Translations under genes and position numbers: made by a program | Notes under the pieces: model-generated | The model's input: the letters and a program-made list of their open reading frames with translations, nothing else | What the model was told of the DNA's origin: nothing | The model's database searches: none | Source: Roseococcus microcysteis | Lineage (GTDB): Bacteria > Pseudomonadota > Alphaproteobacteria > Acetobacterales > Acetobacteraceae | NCBI RefSeq assembly: GCF_014764365.1 | Contig: NZ_CP061718.1 | Location: forward strand, 3,550,501-3,614,500 | DNA: 64,000 nucleotides | Direction: 5' to 3' | In this document: positions 1 through 10,230 of the stretch, one piece after another | Numbering within the stretch: the stretch's first letter is position 1 | Layout of the letters: every line of letters begins with the position of its first letter

Positions 1-327
1 GCGCATCGCCTCGATCTGGGCGGCGTTGGACTGCACGGCGAAGAACTGCACGCGGCGGCCGGTCTCGCGCGCCAGGTGGTCCAGGAATTCCTGCCAGACG
101 CGGCGATAGACGGCGGGGTCCTCGACCGGGGTGTAGGCGAAGACGATGGTGGACGGGTCCACGAGGTCGCGCGGGTTGGTCGGCACATCGGCCACCATGT
201 CCCCATCGCGGTCGCAGAAGCGGGCGTCGAGCTGGCCGCGCGGGCAATCCTGCGTCTGCGCGGCGGCGGGGAGGGAGAAGCCGGCCGCGACCAGCGCGGC
301 GGCGGCGAACATGCGGCGGAGCAACAT
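1..327 (-). CDS. PhnD-like phosphate/phosphonate ABC transporter substrate-binding protein (3' part outside window)
   Basis: Only the first 109 codons are present; the gene runs off the left edge. The product starts with a signal peptide (MLLRRMFAAAALVAAGFS, AxA-type cleavage after AAAQ), so it is exported. After a short Cys-containing linker, the sequence around residues 45-60 (DLVDPSTIVFAYTPVEDPAV) matches the start of PhnD-type periplasmic binding proteins, which deliver phosphonate, phosphite or phosphate to an ABC importer. A strong ribosome site (AGGAGGT) precedes the ATG at 327. No transporter ATPase or permease is visible here, so the ligand cannot be fixed. The gene lies downstream of the amidohydrolase on the same strand. 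Confidence 0.75.
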   Translation of the reverse strand, partial: MLLRRMFAAAALVAAGFSLPAAAQTQDCPRGQLDARFCDRDGDMVADVPTNPRDLVDPSTIVFAYTPVEDPAVYRRVWQEFLDHLARETGRRVQFFAVQSNAAQIEAMR

Positions 328-385
328 CAGACCTCCTGGGGAATTGTCCGGTCGGCGCTTAGCCGAACATCCCCCAGGCCGTCTG

Positions 386-401
386 TTTCACTTGGGTGAA
401 A
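386..401. promoter_or_regulatory. Inverted repeat upstream of the PhnD-like gene (operator candidate)
   Basis: TTTCAC, a 4-nt spacer, then GTGAAA form a perfect 6-bp inverted repeat in the 104-bp gap between the amidohydrolase stop and the binding-protein start, about 60 bp upstream of the latter. Its position suits a repressor or activator site for the exported binding protein. It has no U-tract, so it is a poor terminator for the amidohydrolase. Function is inferred only. Confidence 0.3.
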
Positions 402-431
402 TCATGTCCTGGCCGTCACCGGGCGGTGATC

Positions 432-1804
432 TCAGCCGAGGAAGCATTCCTTGTGCTGGCGGGGCACGAAGCGGCCCGTTCCGGGCTTGGCCAGCACCGA
501 CTTGCCGTCCCAGATGCGGCCGCCGCGCAGATAGGTGGAGGCCACGCGCGCCGTCATCTCCATCCCTTCATAGGGCGACCAGCGGGCATCCTCGCGGTCC
601 TGGATGGTGGCGGGGTCGAAGGGGAAGCGGCCGCGTTCCATCACCACGAGGTCCGCGTCGCAGCCGATGCGGATGGCACCCTTCTTGGGGAAGAGGCCGT
701 GGAAGCGCGCGGGGCGCTCGGCGCAGAGGCTCGCCATATGGGTCAGCGGCAGGCCGCGCTTCTCCAGCAGGGTGAACATCAGCGGCGCGAAGGACTGCAT
801 GCCGGTCAGGCCCGCACCCACCGTGAAGATGTCGCCGGTGTAGACCTTGCGGTCGCGCGGCCAGGGGGCGTGGTCGGTCGAGACATAGGCGATCTTGCCG
901 GCCTCCAGCGCCACCCACATGCGCTCGACCTCCTCGGCGGTGCGGAAGGGGGGGTTGCACTTGCCGAAGCCCTCGAGGCGGAGAAGGTCCTCCTCGGTCA
1001 TGCAGAGATACTGGATGCAGGCCTCGCCCGAGGTGCGGGCCCCCTGCTTGCGGAAGATGTCCGCCAGGTCGAAGCCGCGCGCCAGCGAGGAATGCGCGAT
1101 ATGGACGTGGCACCCCGTCTCCAGCGCCATCTCGAAGATCTCGAGGTCCGCCATCGTCTCGCACAGCGGCGGGCGGGTGCGGCAATGCATGATGGGGTGG
1201 GTCTCGCCGGCAGCCTTGGCCTGCTCGGTCAGGCGCACCACCAGCTCCTGGTCCTCATTGTGGATCGCGACCATGAGGTTGGATTTCGCGATCTCGGCGA
1301 AGGCGCGCAGCATGGTCGGGTGGTCGATGCGCGGGAAGCGCACCGGGTCGTATTCATAGGTGGACAGCTTGAAGGAGCAGACGCCCCCCTCCACCAGCCC
1401 CGCGATGTCCTCGACATTCCCATCCTTCCGGATGGTGCCGTAGAGCGCCATGTCCACATGCGACAGCCGGTGCACATGCTCGATCTTGTCGCGCAGGATG
1501 GCGGCGTCGGTCACGGGCTTGGGCACGTCATAGGGCATGTCCACGCAGGTGGTGACGCCGCCCGCGGCGGCCGTCCTGGATGCGCCTTCGATGCCCGGCC
1601 AGCCGGTGGAGCTGCTGGTGTGCATGTGCCCGTCCACCAGGCCCGGAAAGACCAGCATGCCGGAATGATCCGCCGTCTCGGCCGCGGCGGGCGGCGCCCC
1701 CTGGCCGATGGCGGCGATCACGCCCCCCGCACCGCGACATAACCGCCTTCCAGAATGCCGTCCGACAGCACCAGATCGCCGCGGACCACCAGATCGAACG
1801 CCAT
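432..1804 (-). CDS. Dihydroorotase/hydantoinase-family cyclic amidohydrolase, apparent frameshift near the N-terminus
   Basis: A metal-dependent amidohydrolase of the dihydroorotase/allantoinase/hydantoinase type, which opens cyclic amides. The N-terminal strand [18 protein letters not shown] starts at the ATG at 1804. The metal-binding DGHMH motif follows, then [15 protein letters not shown] and a late STDHAPW, all expected for the TIM-barrel fold, about 457 residues in all. The reading frame is broken: the first 28 codons are in one frame and the rest in another. The break falls at a run of six G (minus strand, plus 1724-1729). A seventh G would give [12 protein letters not shown], exactly what the family has. 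It is either a sequencing undercall or a real null mutation. Substrate is unknown; the gene is divergent from the PrpD-family gene. Confidence 0.75.
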
Positions 1805-1939
1805 TTTCGGCTTGCCCCCAGAGTTGCCATGCGCGGGGCGGCCGATACACTCCGCCCGCGCGATATTCAGCAGGCTAGGCGCGGGCGCACGCATCGCCAA
1901 GCGTTGACCTGCCTGCTTTTCGGAAGGAAATGCTTGTCC

Positions 1940-3481
1940 ATGCAGACGCATACGGTAAAGGTCCACCCCTCCAAGGCGCTGCTGCCGCGCGAGGAGCAGC
2001 TCGCCTGGAAGATCGCGGGCGTGGCCACCGACAAGGTGGCGGTGGAGAAGGCCGTCTCCGCCATGATCATCAACCGCATCATTGACAATGCGGCGGTGGC
2101 GATCGCGGCCATCAACCGCCGCCCGGTGGTCTCGGCGCGCGGCATGGCGCTGGGCCACAAGAAGAAGGAGGGCGGGGCGACCGTCTTCGGCATGCCCGCC
2201 GGCACCACCGTCAGCCCCGAATGGGCGGCCTGGGCGAACGGGACCGCGGTGCGTGAGCTGGACATGCACGACACCTTCCTGGCGGCCGACTACTCCCACC
2301 CCGGCGACAACATCCCGCCGATCCTCGCCACCGCCCAGGCCATGGGCCGGTCCGGCCGCGACCTGATCCGGGGCCTCGCCACCGCCTATGAGATCCATAT
2401 CGACCTCGTGCGCGCCATCTGCTTGCATGAGCACAAGGTGGACCACATCGCGCATCTCTGCCCCGCCGCCGCGGCCGGTATCGGCACGCTGCTCGGCCTG
2501 AAGCAGGAGGTGATCTTCCAGTCGGTCCAGCAGGCGCTGCACACGTCCATCTCCTTCCGCCAGTCGCGCAAGGGCGAGATCAGCTCCTGGAAGGCCTATG
2601 CCCCCGCCCATGCCGGCAAGCTGGCCGTGGAGGCCGTGGACCGCTGCATGCGCGGCGAGGGCGCGCCCAGCCCCATCTATGAGGGCGAGGACAGCGTCAT
2701 CGCCTGGGTGCTGGCCGGGCGCACCCAGGCCGACAGCAAGGGCCGCAAGACGGTCTATGACCCCGACTACTACCAGGTGCCGCTGCCGGCCCTGGGCGAG
2801 CCCAAGCGCGCCATCCTGGACAGCTACACCAAGGAGCACAGCGCGGAGTACCAGTCCCAGGCGCTGATCGACCTCGCCTTCCGCATGCGCGAGGGCATCG
2901 AGGACTGGGACAGCATCGAGAAGATCATCATCCACACCAGCCACCACACCCACTACGTGATCGGCACCGGGGCGAACGACCCGCAGAAGATGGACCCCAA
3001 GGCCAGCCGCGAGACGCTGGACCACTCCATCATGTACATCTTCGCCGTCGCCCTGCAGGACGGCAGCTGGCACCATGTGGACAGCTACGCGCCCAAGCGC
3101 GCCGGCCGCGCCGACACCGTGCGGCTGTGGCACAAGATCGAGACGCGCGAGGCGCCGGAGTGGACCGAGCGCTACCACTCGAAGGACCCCGACACGCTGG
3201 CCTTCGGCGGGCGCGTGGAAATCCTGTTCAAGGACGGCACGAAGAAGGTGGATGAGCTGGGCGTGGCCAATGCCCACCCGCGCGGCGCCAAGCCCTTCGG
3301 CCGGGCCGACTATATCCGCAAGTTCATGACGCTGACGGATGGCATCATCACCGCGCGCGAGGCCAACCGCTTCATCGAGGCCGCCGAGGGCGTGCTGAGC
3401 CTGAAGGCGGGTGAGCTCTCCGCGCTGAACGTGGCGCTGCCCAAGGGAACCCTGGCGGAGAGCAAGCCCGGGATCTTCTGA
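1940..3481 (+). CDS. MmgE/PrpD family protein (2-methylcitrate dehydratase-like)
   Basis: A 513-residue protein of the MmgE/PrpD family, whose best-known member dehydrates 2-methylcitrate in propionate breakdown. The segment [20 protein letters not shown] (about residues 98-117) is the family signature, with HPGDN near the active site, and the length fits. The ATG at 1940 was chosen because a GGAAGGAAA ribosome site sits about 10 nt upstream and no similarity extends further. No prpB or prpC is adjacent, and the divergent neighbour is a cyclic amidohydrolase, so the substrate may differ from methylcitrate. The 135-bp divergent gap (1805-1939) probably carries both promoters. Confidence 0.85.
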   Translation: MQTHTVKVHPSKALLPREEQLAWKIAGVATDKVAVEKAVSAMIINRIIDNAAVAIAAINRRPVVSARGMALGHKKKEGGATVFGMPAGTTVSPEWAAWANGTAVRELDMHDTFLAADYSHPGDNIPPILATAQAMGRSGRDLIRGLATAYEIHIDLVRAICLHEHKVDHIAHLCPAAAAGIGTLLGLKQEVIFQSVQQALHTSISFRQSRKGEISSWKAYAPAHAGKLAVEAVDRCMRGEGAPSPIYEGEDSVIAWVLAGRTQADSKGRKTVYDPDYYQVPLPALGEPKRAILDSYTKEHSAEYQSQALIDLAFRMREGIEDWDSIEKIIIHTSHHTHYVIGTGANDPQKMDPKASRETLDHSIMYIFAVALQDGSWHHVDSYAPKRAGRADTVRLWHKIETREAPEWTERYHSKDPDTLAFGGRVEILFKDGTKKVDELGVANAHPRGAKPFGRADYIRKFMTLTDGIITAREANRFIEAAEGVLSLKAGELSALNVALPKGTLAESKPGIF

Positions 3482-3490
3482 GGCTCGCCC

Positions 3491-4906
3491 TTGGCCCGCG
3501 ACCTGCGCCTCTGCGTCACCGGCCTGTCGCGGGCGGGCAAGACCGCCTTCATCACGGCGCTGGTGCATGCGCTGTGCATCGCGCCGCGCGTGCCCCAGGC
3601 CTTCCCGGCCTGGGGGGCGGCGCGGACGGGCCGCCTGGTGCATGCGCGGCCCGTGCCGCCGCAGGGCGCGGTGCAGGCGATCGAGGCCTTTCCCTATGAG
3701 GCCAACCTCGCCGCGCTGCGCGCCGAAAGCCCGCATTGGCCGGAAGCGACCAACAGCGTCCGCGCCATCACCCTTGAACTGACGCTGGAGAGGCCGCCTG
3801 GCCTGGCGCTCGGCGCGCTGGACCGGGTGCTGCGCCGCGCTGGCGCGAAGCAACGCGAAAAGCGGCGCGTCACCATCCTGGACTATCCGGGGGAATGGGC
3901 GCTGGACCTGCCCATGCTCGACCAGGATTTCGCGGCCTGGAGCCAGGCCACGCTGGCCGCCATGGCGCGCCCGCCGCGCGCCGCGCTGGCCGGGCCCGCC
4001 CTGGCCGCGATCAACGCCATCAACCCCGGCCAACCCTATTCGGACGAGGCGGCGCGGGCCGCGCATCAGGCCTTCGTGGAATTCCTGGAGGCGGCGCGAA
4101 CCCAGGGGCGCCTCGCCCTGCTGCAGCCCGGCCTGTTCCTGCGGCCCGAGAAGGTGGGTGGGCGCGCCGCCATCCTGGCGCAGGAGGATTTCCGCTTCTT
4201 CCCCCTTCCAGCCTCCGCGAAACGCCCCCCCGCGGGCAGCTTCGCCGCGGTCCTGGCCCGCCGCTACGATGCCTACCGGCGTGACCATGTGCGCGGCTTC
4301 TTCGACAGCCTGCGCGGCCCCGGCACCACGCGCCAGGTGGTGCTGTTCGACCTGCTGGGCGCCCTCTCCTCGGGGCAGCAGGGCTATGCCGACGCAACCG
4401 CCGCGCTGACCCAGGTGGCGCAGGCCATGCGGCCCCGCATGGGCGTCCTGGCACGGTTCTTCGGTGGCGCGGTGCGGGTGCTCTATGCCGCGACCAAGGC
4501 CGACTACCTGCCCCCCCAAGGCCGGCAGCGGCTGCGCGCCCATCTCGACATGCTGCTGGGCGGTCTCGCGGGCAACGAGGGGGGACGCGAGCAGTTCCGC
4601 AGCCTGGCGCTCTCCGCCATCGCGGCCACGCGGGACGGCACCGACGCCGAGGGCCGTCCCCTGGTGGCCGGCTGCGTGCGGGACCGTGCGACCGGCGCGC
4701 TGGATTGCGGCGTGACCTTCCGCTTCCCCGCCCCGCCCGCCGGCCCGCCCACCGCGCGCGACTGGACGGCCTGGGAGGCGGCGGGGCTGGTGGGCTTCGA
4801 CTGGCCCGAATTCCTGCCCGACCCCGAATCGCTCCGCGCGCGGCACGACCTGCCGCATCTGGGCCTCGACGAGGCGCTGGACTTCCTGCTGGACGGCCAT
4901 GCCTGA
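3491..4906 (+). CDS. YcjX-family P-loop GTPase-like protein (DUF463)
   Basis: A 471-residue YcjX-type nucleotide-binding protein. A Walker A loop, GLSRAGKT, lies at residues 11-18, and a YPGEWALDLPM segment corresponds to the family's conserved region after the switch. The start is a TTG ten bases after the PrpD stop. The ATG of the next gene overlaps the stop of this one by 8 nt, so the pair is translationally coupled. YcjX and YcjF are neighbours in many proteobacteria and are linked to envelope stress in enterobacteria; their exact role is not settled. Confidence 0.85.
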   Translation: MARDLRLCVTGLSRAGKTAFITALVHALCIAPRVPQAFPAWGAARTGRLVHARPVPPQGAVQAIEAFPYEANLAALRAESPHWPEATNSVRAITLELTLERPPGLALGALDRVLRRAGAKQREKRRVTILDYPGEWALDLPMLDQDFAAWSQATLAAMARPPRAALAGPALAAINAINPGQPYSDEAARAAHQAFVEFLEAARTQGRLALLQPGLFLRPEKVGGRAAILAQEDFRFFPLPASAKRPPAGSFAAVLARRYDAYRRDHVRGFFDSLRGPGTTRQVVLFDLLGALSSGQQGYADATAALTQVAQAMRPRMGVLARFFGGAVRVLYAATKADYLPPQGRQRLRAHLDMLLGGLAGNEGGREQFRSLALSAIAATRDGTDAEGRPLVAGCVRDRATGALDCGVTFRFPAPPAGPPTARDWTAWEAAGLVGFDWPEFLPDPESLRARHDLPHLGLDEALDFLLDGHA

Positions 4907-5927
4907 CCCCGAGATCTTCCGCCCCGAGACCGGGCGCGCCGCACCCCCTTCGCCGTCCGCCCCTCCGACGGAACCGGTGTTCGCGCCCGAACTCGGCCAC
5001 GCCGCCTTTACCCCCGCGCCGCCGGTGCCGGCCGTGGCGCTGTCCGAACCGGCCCGGCCCACGCGCCGGGGCCTGGGGGGTGTCGGGCTGGTGCTGGCGG
5101 GTGCCGGCACGCTGGGCTTCGCCTGGCTCGCCGAGACGCTGTGGCGCTGGCTGGGCGAGGGCGGGCCTGGCGCCTGGGTGGGCGTGGCGGGCGGCGCGCT
5201 GCTGGCGCTGGGCGTCGGGCGCATCGTGCAGCGCGAGTTGTCGGCGCTGCGCGCGCTCGACGAGGCCGAGGCCATCCGCGCCGAGCAGGTCGCGCAGGCG
5301 CGCGACATGGCGGGCATGGCGCGCAGCCTGGAGCGGCTGGCGGCCTCCCTGCAGGCCCGTGGCGCCACCGACGCCGCGGCGCTGGCGCGGTGGCGCGAGG
5401 CGGCCGCTGGCGCCTCCGACGCCGCCCAGATCCAGGCGGCCTTCGTGCGCGAGGTGCTGGGCCCGGTGGATGAACGTGCGCTGCGCGCCATCGCCGAGGC
5501 GGCGCGCGGGGCCGCGGTGCTGGGCATGGTCAGCCCCACGCCCCTGGCCGACCTTTTGCTGTTCGTGGGCCGCGCGGTGCTTCTGCTGCGGCGTCTGGCG
5601 GTGCTCTACGGGCTGCGGCCGGGCCGGATCGCGGAGTGGCGCCTGATGCGGCGCGTGGTGGCCGATGCCGCGCTGGTGGCGGGCGTGGATGCGGCGGGGG
5701 ATGCGATGGCCTCGGCCGGAGGGCATTGGCTGGGCTATGTGCTGGGCCGCGCGGCCGAGGCCGGCGTGACCGGCCAGCGCATGGCCCGCTTCGGCCTGCT
5801 GGCCATGACCGCCTGCCGCCCGGTGCCCTTCGACCCCGCCACATCGCCCGGGCTGCGCGATGTGCTGCGGGGCGGCTTCGCCAACTCGGCCGAAGGGGCT
5901 TCCGCCCCGGGCGGGCGGCACCTATAA
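4899..5927 (+). CDS. YcjF-like inner-membrane protein (TIGR01620/DUF697)
   Basis: A 342-residue membrane protein. A Pro-rich cytosolic start (residues 1-55) is followed by two hydrophobic segments (about 62-82 and 88-108). An Ala/Arg-rich helical region comes next, then a hydrophobic hairpin around 205-230 and a Gly/Ala-rich helical end typical of DUF697. It overlaps the YcjX-like gene, the usual partner, supporting a membrane-anchored complex of the two. The tRNA gene begins ten bases after its stop. Confidence 0.85.
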   Translation: MPDPEIFRPETGRAAPPSPSAPPTEPVFAPELGHAAFTPAPPVPAVALSEPARPTRRGLGGVGLVLAGAGTLGFAWLAETLWRWLGEGGPGAWVGVAGGALLALGVGRIVQRELSALRALDEAEAIRAEQVAQARDMAGMARSLERLAASLQARGATDAAALARWREAAAGASDAAQIQAAFVREVLGPVDERALRAIAEAARGAAVLGMVSPTPLADLLLFVGRAVLLLRRLAVLYGLRPGRIAEWRLMRRVVADAALVAGVDAAGDAMASAGGHWLGYVLGRAAEAGVTGQRMARFGLLAMTACRPVPFDPATSPGLRDVLRGGFANSAEGASAPGGRHL

Positions 5928-5936
5928 GCAGGTCAG

Positions 5937-6013
<77 letters not shown>

Positions 6014-6027
6014 GCTCTATCCCCAGG

Positions 6028-7656
6028 TCATGCCTGCCGCCGGCGTGCCGAGGCCCCGGCCAGGACCATTCCCAGCCGGTTCATCCGGTGTTCCACCAGC
6101 GAATCCTTGCCGTTCCACACCGGCAGCTTCTCACCGATGCGGGTGAAGCTGTCGCACAGGATGAAGCGCGCCAAATCATCCTCGGCACCCCGGGCGGACC
6201 AGATCATCTGTGCCGGAAAGGCCAGGCTGCCCAGGAAAGGCACCAGCCCCACCAGCAGCGCCACCCAGGGCGGAGACCGCCCCGCGGCCAAGGCCTTCGC
6301 ACTCCGCCACAGCGTATAGACCGACCGGTAGATCGGCCCGTCGAGCACCAGGATCAGCCCCAGCATAAGCCAGGGCACGCCCAGCAGGCCCAGCCCGCCC
6401 AGCAGCACCAGTTCCAGCAGCAGGAAGGTGCCCTTCAGCCCGAGATGCGCGCCGAAATCCGAGATGTAACTCCCGGCCTCGTCCATCCGCGCGAGGTCGC
6501 GCCGCAGCGCCGCTGCATCCGCCGCCGACAGCTGCCCGCGTTTCTGCCAGGCCCCGATGCGGCCCTCGACGTAGCGGCGGCCGATCTCGTGCCTGTAATC
6601 CTGCGAGGTCACGAAGCCGCGCAGATTGGCCGCCCAGCCGCGCGCCCTTTCGCCCAGGCCAGGCCCTCGCCGCCGCCTGGGAGTCAGGGCCGTGCGAAGC
6701 CAAGCCGAGACCTTGGCCAGGCCCCGCCCGGCCTCGCGCCCGCGCCACTGCCAGGGGTGGGTGCGGAAATGTTCCGCCTGGGCGTGGGTCAGTCGGCCCT
6801 TGGAATGGTGATAGGCCACCGCCCGCTCCGTGCGCGACAGGGCACGCCAACGGATCTGGTGTTCCCCAAGGCGCGCGCTGCGCTCCCGCAACTCCCGCAG
6901 GCGGTCGGCCCCCAGGGCGGCGGCGAGGGGGCCGGCCTCTTGCTCCAGGTAGTGTCGCAGCCGGGGCAGGTCCACATCGTCGAACAGCACGCGCCGCATC
7001 CGCAGCGAATGCGGCAGGTAGAAGCTGAGCATGCGGAACGGGTCCAGCGGCGCCACGGCCGGAATGCCGGATTCCGCGTCGATGAAGACGAAGCGCCCGG
7101 GCTCCGTCATCAGGAAGTTGTTGAGCGCGACGGGGTTGCCCTTGCCGGCCTGCCAGGTCGTGCCGATGAACCCGGCCTCGACCAGGTGCGCATGGAGGGG
7201 TGCCATCACCTCGCGCGTCAGCACGCGCAGATTGGCATCGTCCGGGCGCAGGGGGTGCAGCAGCGGCACCGTCCGCCCCTCGACGAAGCGCGTGCCCAGT
7301 TCCCAGACCATCCGCTCGGGGTTCCAGCCGACCGAGACCGCGTCGGACATCGTCAACCGATCGCCGAGCCAGAAGGGGATCAGGATGTGCAGCAGACGAC
7401 GCCGCTCAAAGGCGGTCCGCACCGCGTCCTCGTTCCAGATGTAGGGGTTGGGCGCGCCGGTCAGGACGTAATGGATCAAATTGCCCAGGGTGCCGCCCAC
7501 AAAGACCTTGGTGGCGATGCGCCCCTCGGGCGTCTCGGCCAGCCAGACCTCGCCCGACTGCCCACGGCCAATGCGCCGGCTGCCACGGCGGGGCGTCCCC
7601 GCCGGCTGGGCCTCTTTGGAAGAGAGTCGGCCGAGGGCATCCGTACAATTGTCCAT
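6028..7656 (-). CDS. Membrane-anchored protein-kinase-like protein, unknown function
   Basis: About 542 residues. The N-terminal half resembles a protein-kinase fold: a glycine-rich [14 protein letters not shown] loop (about 29-42), a likely lysine in IATKVF, and a catalytic-loop-like [11 protein letters not shown] followed by a metal-site-like [10 protein letters not shown] classical HRD and DFG are missing. The C-terminal third has three or four hydrophobic segments ([42 protein letters not shown]), so it is membrane bound. The ATG at 7656 lacks a clear ribosome site, and a later start is possible. It is the last minus-strand gene of the PYP/gas-vesicle region, 163 bp after the helix-hairpin-helix gene. 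A link to vesicles is suggested by position only. Confidence 0.6.
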   Translation of the reverse strand: MDNCTDALGRLSSKEAQPAGTPRRGSRRIGRGQSGEVWLAETPEGRIATKVFVGGTLGNLIHYVLTGAPNPYIWNEDAVRTAFERRRLLHILIPFWLGDRLTMSDAVSVGWNPERMVWELGTRFVEGRTVPLLHPLRPDDANLRVLTREVMAPLHAHLVEAGFIGTTWQAGKGNPVALNNFLMTEPGRFVFIDAESGIPAVAPLDPFRMLSFYLPHSLRMRRVLFDDVDLPRLRHYLEQEAGPLAAALGADRLRELRERSARLGEHQIRWRALSRTERAVAYHHSKGRLTHAQAEHFRTHPWQWRGREAGRGLAKVSAWLRTALTPRRRRGPGLGERARGWAANLRGFVTSQDYRHEIGRRYVEGRIGAWQKRGQLSAADAAALRRDLARMDEAGSYISDFGAHLGLKGTFLLLELVLLGGLGLLGVPWLMLGLILVLDGPIYRSVYTLWRSAKALAAGRSPPWVALLVGLVPFLGSLAFPAQMIWSARGAEDDLARFILCDSFTRIGEKLPVWNGKDSLVEHRMNRLGMVLAGASARRRQA

Positions 7657-7819
7657 CTGGCGGAAACGCCGCGGTGCGGCGAAGGCTGCCGGCGTGGTGA
7701 TGGCCAAAGCGGGGCGACGACCGCCATGCGGAATGTGGTGGCGCCCGTGTTTCCCCGGTTGGCCCATGCCCCTGATGGCGCGAAGGGCATGGGCCGCCCG
7801 GGTGAAGCGTGCGCCGTGC

Positions 7820-8560
7820 TCAGGCGGTCTCGCGTGCCGCGGCGATCCAGCCCTCGACATTGACAAGACGGCTGATGGGACCGAGGGCGCGGCGCAGCGC
7901 CTCCGGATCGGCTTCGGCCATCTGGGCGGTGCTCTCGATGCCGAGGTGCCGCAGGCGCAGCACCATGCCGGGCCCCATGCCGGGGAGAGGAAGGGCAGGG
8001 GGCGCGGCGGCCTCCGCGCCGTGAATCGCCTCCTCGGCCACCGCCATGGCGGGCGGCGCTTCCTCCGCGGGAGGGAGATCGGGCGGCGCATCCTGGGCCA
8101 TCACGGCAGCGAGGATCGGTGCGCCAGGCTTCTCTTCTTCGTCCGGCCCGAGGTCGCCCAGGGCGGCTTCGGCAAGCGGTTCGAGCTCGGGTTCCAGGGT
8201 CTCAGGTTCCAGGGCCTCGGGTTCCAGGGGCGTGGGCACCGCTTCGGGCGGCGCCGCCTCGGTGATGAGCTGGCCGAAGACGGTGCATTCCACCTCGGCT
8301 GGCGGGTGGATCTCGGCGGGCGTGGGTTCGTCGGGCAGGGGTGCGGCTTGGGGCGGCGGTAACGAGGTGGCCTCCGCCGCGATGGGCTCTTCGGGTGGCG
8401 CGGCGGGGGGCAGGCGGCGCAGCCGCGCGCGCTCCTCGCGCAGCTTCTCGCGCAGGCCCGCGCGCATCTGGCGCCGCGCGGCGCGGTTCGCCTGGATGGC
8501 CGCGACGCCGCCCAGGGAATGGGTTTCGCTCGTGCTGCCGGTCAGCCCGTCGGTCATCAT
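7820..8560 (-). CDS. Acidic Pro/Glu-rich protein with C-terminal helix-hairpin-helix-like domain
   Basis: A 246-residue protein not recognised as a known Gvp. Residues 1-50 are a basic Arg/Leu helix region (REKLREERARLRRLPP). Residues 50-185 are a low-complexity linker rich in Pro, Glu and Ala. The last 55 residues (LPGMGPGMVLRLRHLGIEST followed by AEADPEALRRAL) resemble the tandem helix-hairpin-helix motifs of DUF4332-like proteins. There is no signal peptide or membrane segment. A GAGGA site precedes the first ATG. It lies 64 bp downstream of gvpA on the same strand, so it may be co-transcribed with the shell gene and act in binding or scaffolding. Confidence 0.65.
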   Translation of the reverse strand: MMTDGLTGSTSETHSLGGVAAIQANRAARRQMRAGLREKLREERARLRRLPPAAPPEEPIAAEATSLPPPQAAPLPDEPTPAEIHPPAEVECTVFGQLITEAAPPEAVPTPLEPEALEPETLEPELEPLAEAALGDLGPDEEEKPGAPILAAVMAQDAPPDLPPAEEAPPAMAVAEEAIHGAEAAAPPALPLPGMGPGMVLRLRHLGIESTAQMAEADPEALRRALGPISRLVNVEGWIAAARETA

Positions 8561-8592
8561 GGTCCTCGCTGGCCGTGGAAACAGAGGGGCCC

Positions 8593-8610
8593 GGGGGGCA
8601 CCGGCCCCCC
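8593..8610 (-). other. Stem-loop just downstream of gvpA
   Basis: On the transcribed strand six G, a 6-nt loop and six C form a short, very stable stem 15 bp after the gvpA stop and before the next gene. No T-run follows it. A hairpin here could protect the 3' end of an abundant gvpA transcript or limit read-through into the downstream gene; this is inference. Confidence 0.35.
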
Positions 8611-8624
8611 AGGCGGGCGCCGCA

Positions 8625-8837
8625 TCAGGCCGCCGCGGGGTCGGTGGTCAGGCCCACGGCCTCGGCATACTTCAGGTAGGTCTCCACCGAGGCGACGACC
8701 GCGCGGATCTCGATCGCGATCAGCTCGATGCCGACCAGCGCCACGCGGATGAAGGCGTCCACGACGACGCCCTTGTCCAGGATGCGGTCGATCACTTCCG
8801 CCAGGCTGCTCGATGCCAGGCTCTTGTTGATGGTCAC
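8625..8837 (-). CDS. gvpA: Gas vesicle structural protein GvpA
   Basis: The 70-residue shell protein that polymerises into the ribbed wall of the vesicle. It carries the nearly invariant segments [20 protein letters not shown] (about 9-28) and a second block ending [16 protein letters not shown], typical of GvpA. The start is a GTG at 8837, preceded by GGAGG about 9 nt upstream. Other Gvp genes are on the opposite strand from 12373 on, so gvpA is separated from its assembly genes by the pigment and PYP genes. The 88-bp gap to the upstream CoA ligase could hold its own promoter. Confidence 0.98.
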   Translation of the reverse strand: MTINKSLASSSLAEVIDRILDKGVVVDAFIRVALVGIELIAIEIRAVVASVETYLKYAEAVGLTTDPAAA

Positions 8838-8924
8838 GTATGGGTCCTCCGTCTTGGAACGAGAAATCGGTTGCGGTCATTCACGACCCTGGAAGACCCC
8901 GCCGGCGGCGGCTGACCTCCCTGG

Positions 8925-10184
8925 TCACGCCGCAGCATCGCGGCTGTTGGTAAAAACTCCCTCAAGCGCGACATCTTCTTCGTCACGACTCCAGTCGCGC
9001 GGCTTGCCCATCGCATTGCGCGGCAGGGCGGGGCCATGGGTGATGCGCACGGGCCGTTCGGGCGCGGACCAGTGGCTGCGGCAATGGGCCTCCACCTCCG
9101 CCACCAGCGCCGCGCCCTGCGCCGGCTGCGCGGGCACGAGGAAGGCCTTGAGCCGCGGCTCCGGCAGCGAGGTGTCCAGCCGCAGCGCGCAATCGGCCAC
9201 GCCTGGCAGCGCGCGCAGCCGCGCCTCCAGCGCGCGCGGGAAGATGTTGACGCCGCCAACCTGCACCGCCTCGTCCTTGCGGCCGTGCAGGTGCAGCGCG
9301 CGCGCCGCGGGCCAGGTGGCGCGGTCGGGCAGGGGGAATTCGCGCCCGGTCGCGCGTTCCACCACCGAGGCCTCTTCCTCCGCGCCGCCGGCGCACCAGC
9401 GTGGCAGCAGGTGGAAGGGGCCCTCGGAGGTGGTGCGGGTGGCGATGCCCGCGGTCTCGGAACTGCCGTAGATTTCCATGACCTCCGCGGCTCCCATCGC
9501 GCGCATGGCGACGTGCAGCGTCGCGGGCAGCGGCGCGGTGGAACTGGTTACGATCATCCCGGCCGGCAGCCCGCCCAGGCTGCGCTGCAGCACCAGCAGC
9601 GAGGTCGGGTGCGCCACCAGAAGATCGTCGCCGCGCAGCGCGCGCCGCAGTGCACCGGCCGAGAGGCCGCGCGCATCGAGCAGCGGCACGTCCAGCCGGC
9701 GCGGCAGCAGCACGGTGAAGAGGAAGCCATAGATGTGGTGCGGCGGCACCAGCGCCACCACGCGACCGCGCCCGGCGAAGCGCCCGGCGAAGAAGGCGAC
9801 CTCCTCCTCCAGCGTCGCGATGTCGTGCGTGCAGGGCTTGGGCGTGCCCGTGCTGCCCGAGGTGGTGAAGGTGAGGCGCGCAAATGCCTCCTGCTGCGCG
9901 CGGTGCACGAGGCGGGCCCAGCCGGCGATGGTCCGCTCCAGCAGCAGCATGTCCTCGATGCCGCTCTCGTGCAGGTGGAAGAAGGCGTTCACCGCCGCGC
10001 CGCAGGCCAGCAGCTCCAGGCTGTCCAGCGCCAGGCCCTCCGCGTCCAGCCGCTGCGTGCCATCCCAGCGCGCGACCTCCGCACCGTTCAGCCGCCGCCC
10101 GCCGGCATTCAGCTCGGCGGCGATCAGCGCGGCGACCAGGCGTTCCAGCGCGGGCAGGGGAAGGGGCGCGGCCATGCTGTCCAT
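8925..10184 (-). CDS. 4-coumarate--CoA ligase of the photoactive-yellow-protein activation family
   Basis: A 419-residue AMP-forming ligase that activates p-coumarate, the precursor of the PYP chromophore. It has the adenylate-forming loop TFTTSGSTGTPKP (about 105-117), YGSSETAG (239-246) and a late RNAMGKP with the catalytic-lysine region. It is shorter than plant 4CL (about 550) but fits the PYP-associated family (TIGR02372). The N-terminal 95 residues contain LALDSLELL, which resembles an acyl-carrier phosphopantetheine site. The ATG at 10184 has an AGGAGGA ribosome site. It is divergent from the pyp operon across a 156-bp gap, and that neighbourhood is the main reason for the specific call. 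Confidence 0.93.
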   Translation of the reverse strand: MDSMAAPLPLPALERLVAALIAAELNAGGRRLNGAEVARWDGTQRLDAEGLALDSLELLACGAAVNAFFHLHESGIEDMLLLERTIAGWARLVHRAQQEAFARLTFTTSGSTGTPKPCTHDIATLEEEVAFFAGRFAGRGRVVALVPPHHIYGFLFTVLLPRRLDVPLLDARGLSAGALRRALRGDDLLVAHPTSLLVLQRSLGGLPAGMIVTSSTAPLPATLHVAMRAMGAAEVMEIYGSSETAGIATRTTSEGPFHLLPRWCAGGAEEEASVVERATGREFPLPDRATWPAARALHLHGRKDEAVQVGGVNIFPRALEARLRALPGVADCALRLDTSLPEPRLKAFLVPAQPAQGAALVAEVEAHCRSHWSAPERPVRITHGPALPRNAMGKPRDWSRDEEDVALEGVFTNSRDAAA

Positions 10185-10230
10185 AACGGGGTCCTCCTGC
10201 GCATGACCTTGGCCGCCTGCCTGTTGACGC

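Noticed and set aside
1718-5539. Very long open frame on the minus strand across prpD and ycjX
   Set aside because: Composition is that of an antisense shadow in GC-rich DNA; the plus-strand frames match known families. Only its last 28 codons are real, as the start of the amidohydrolase.
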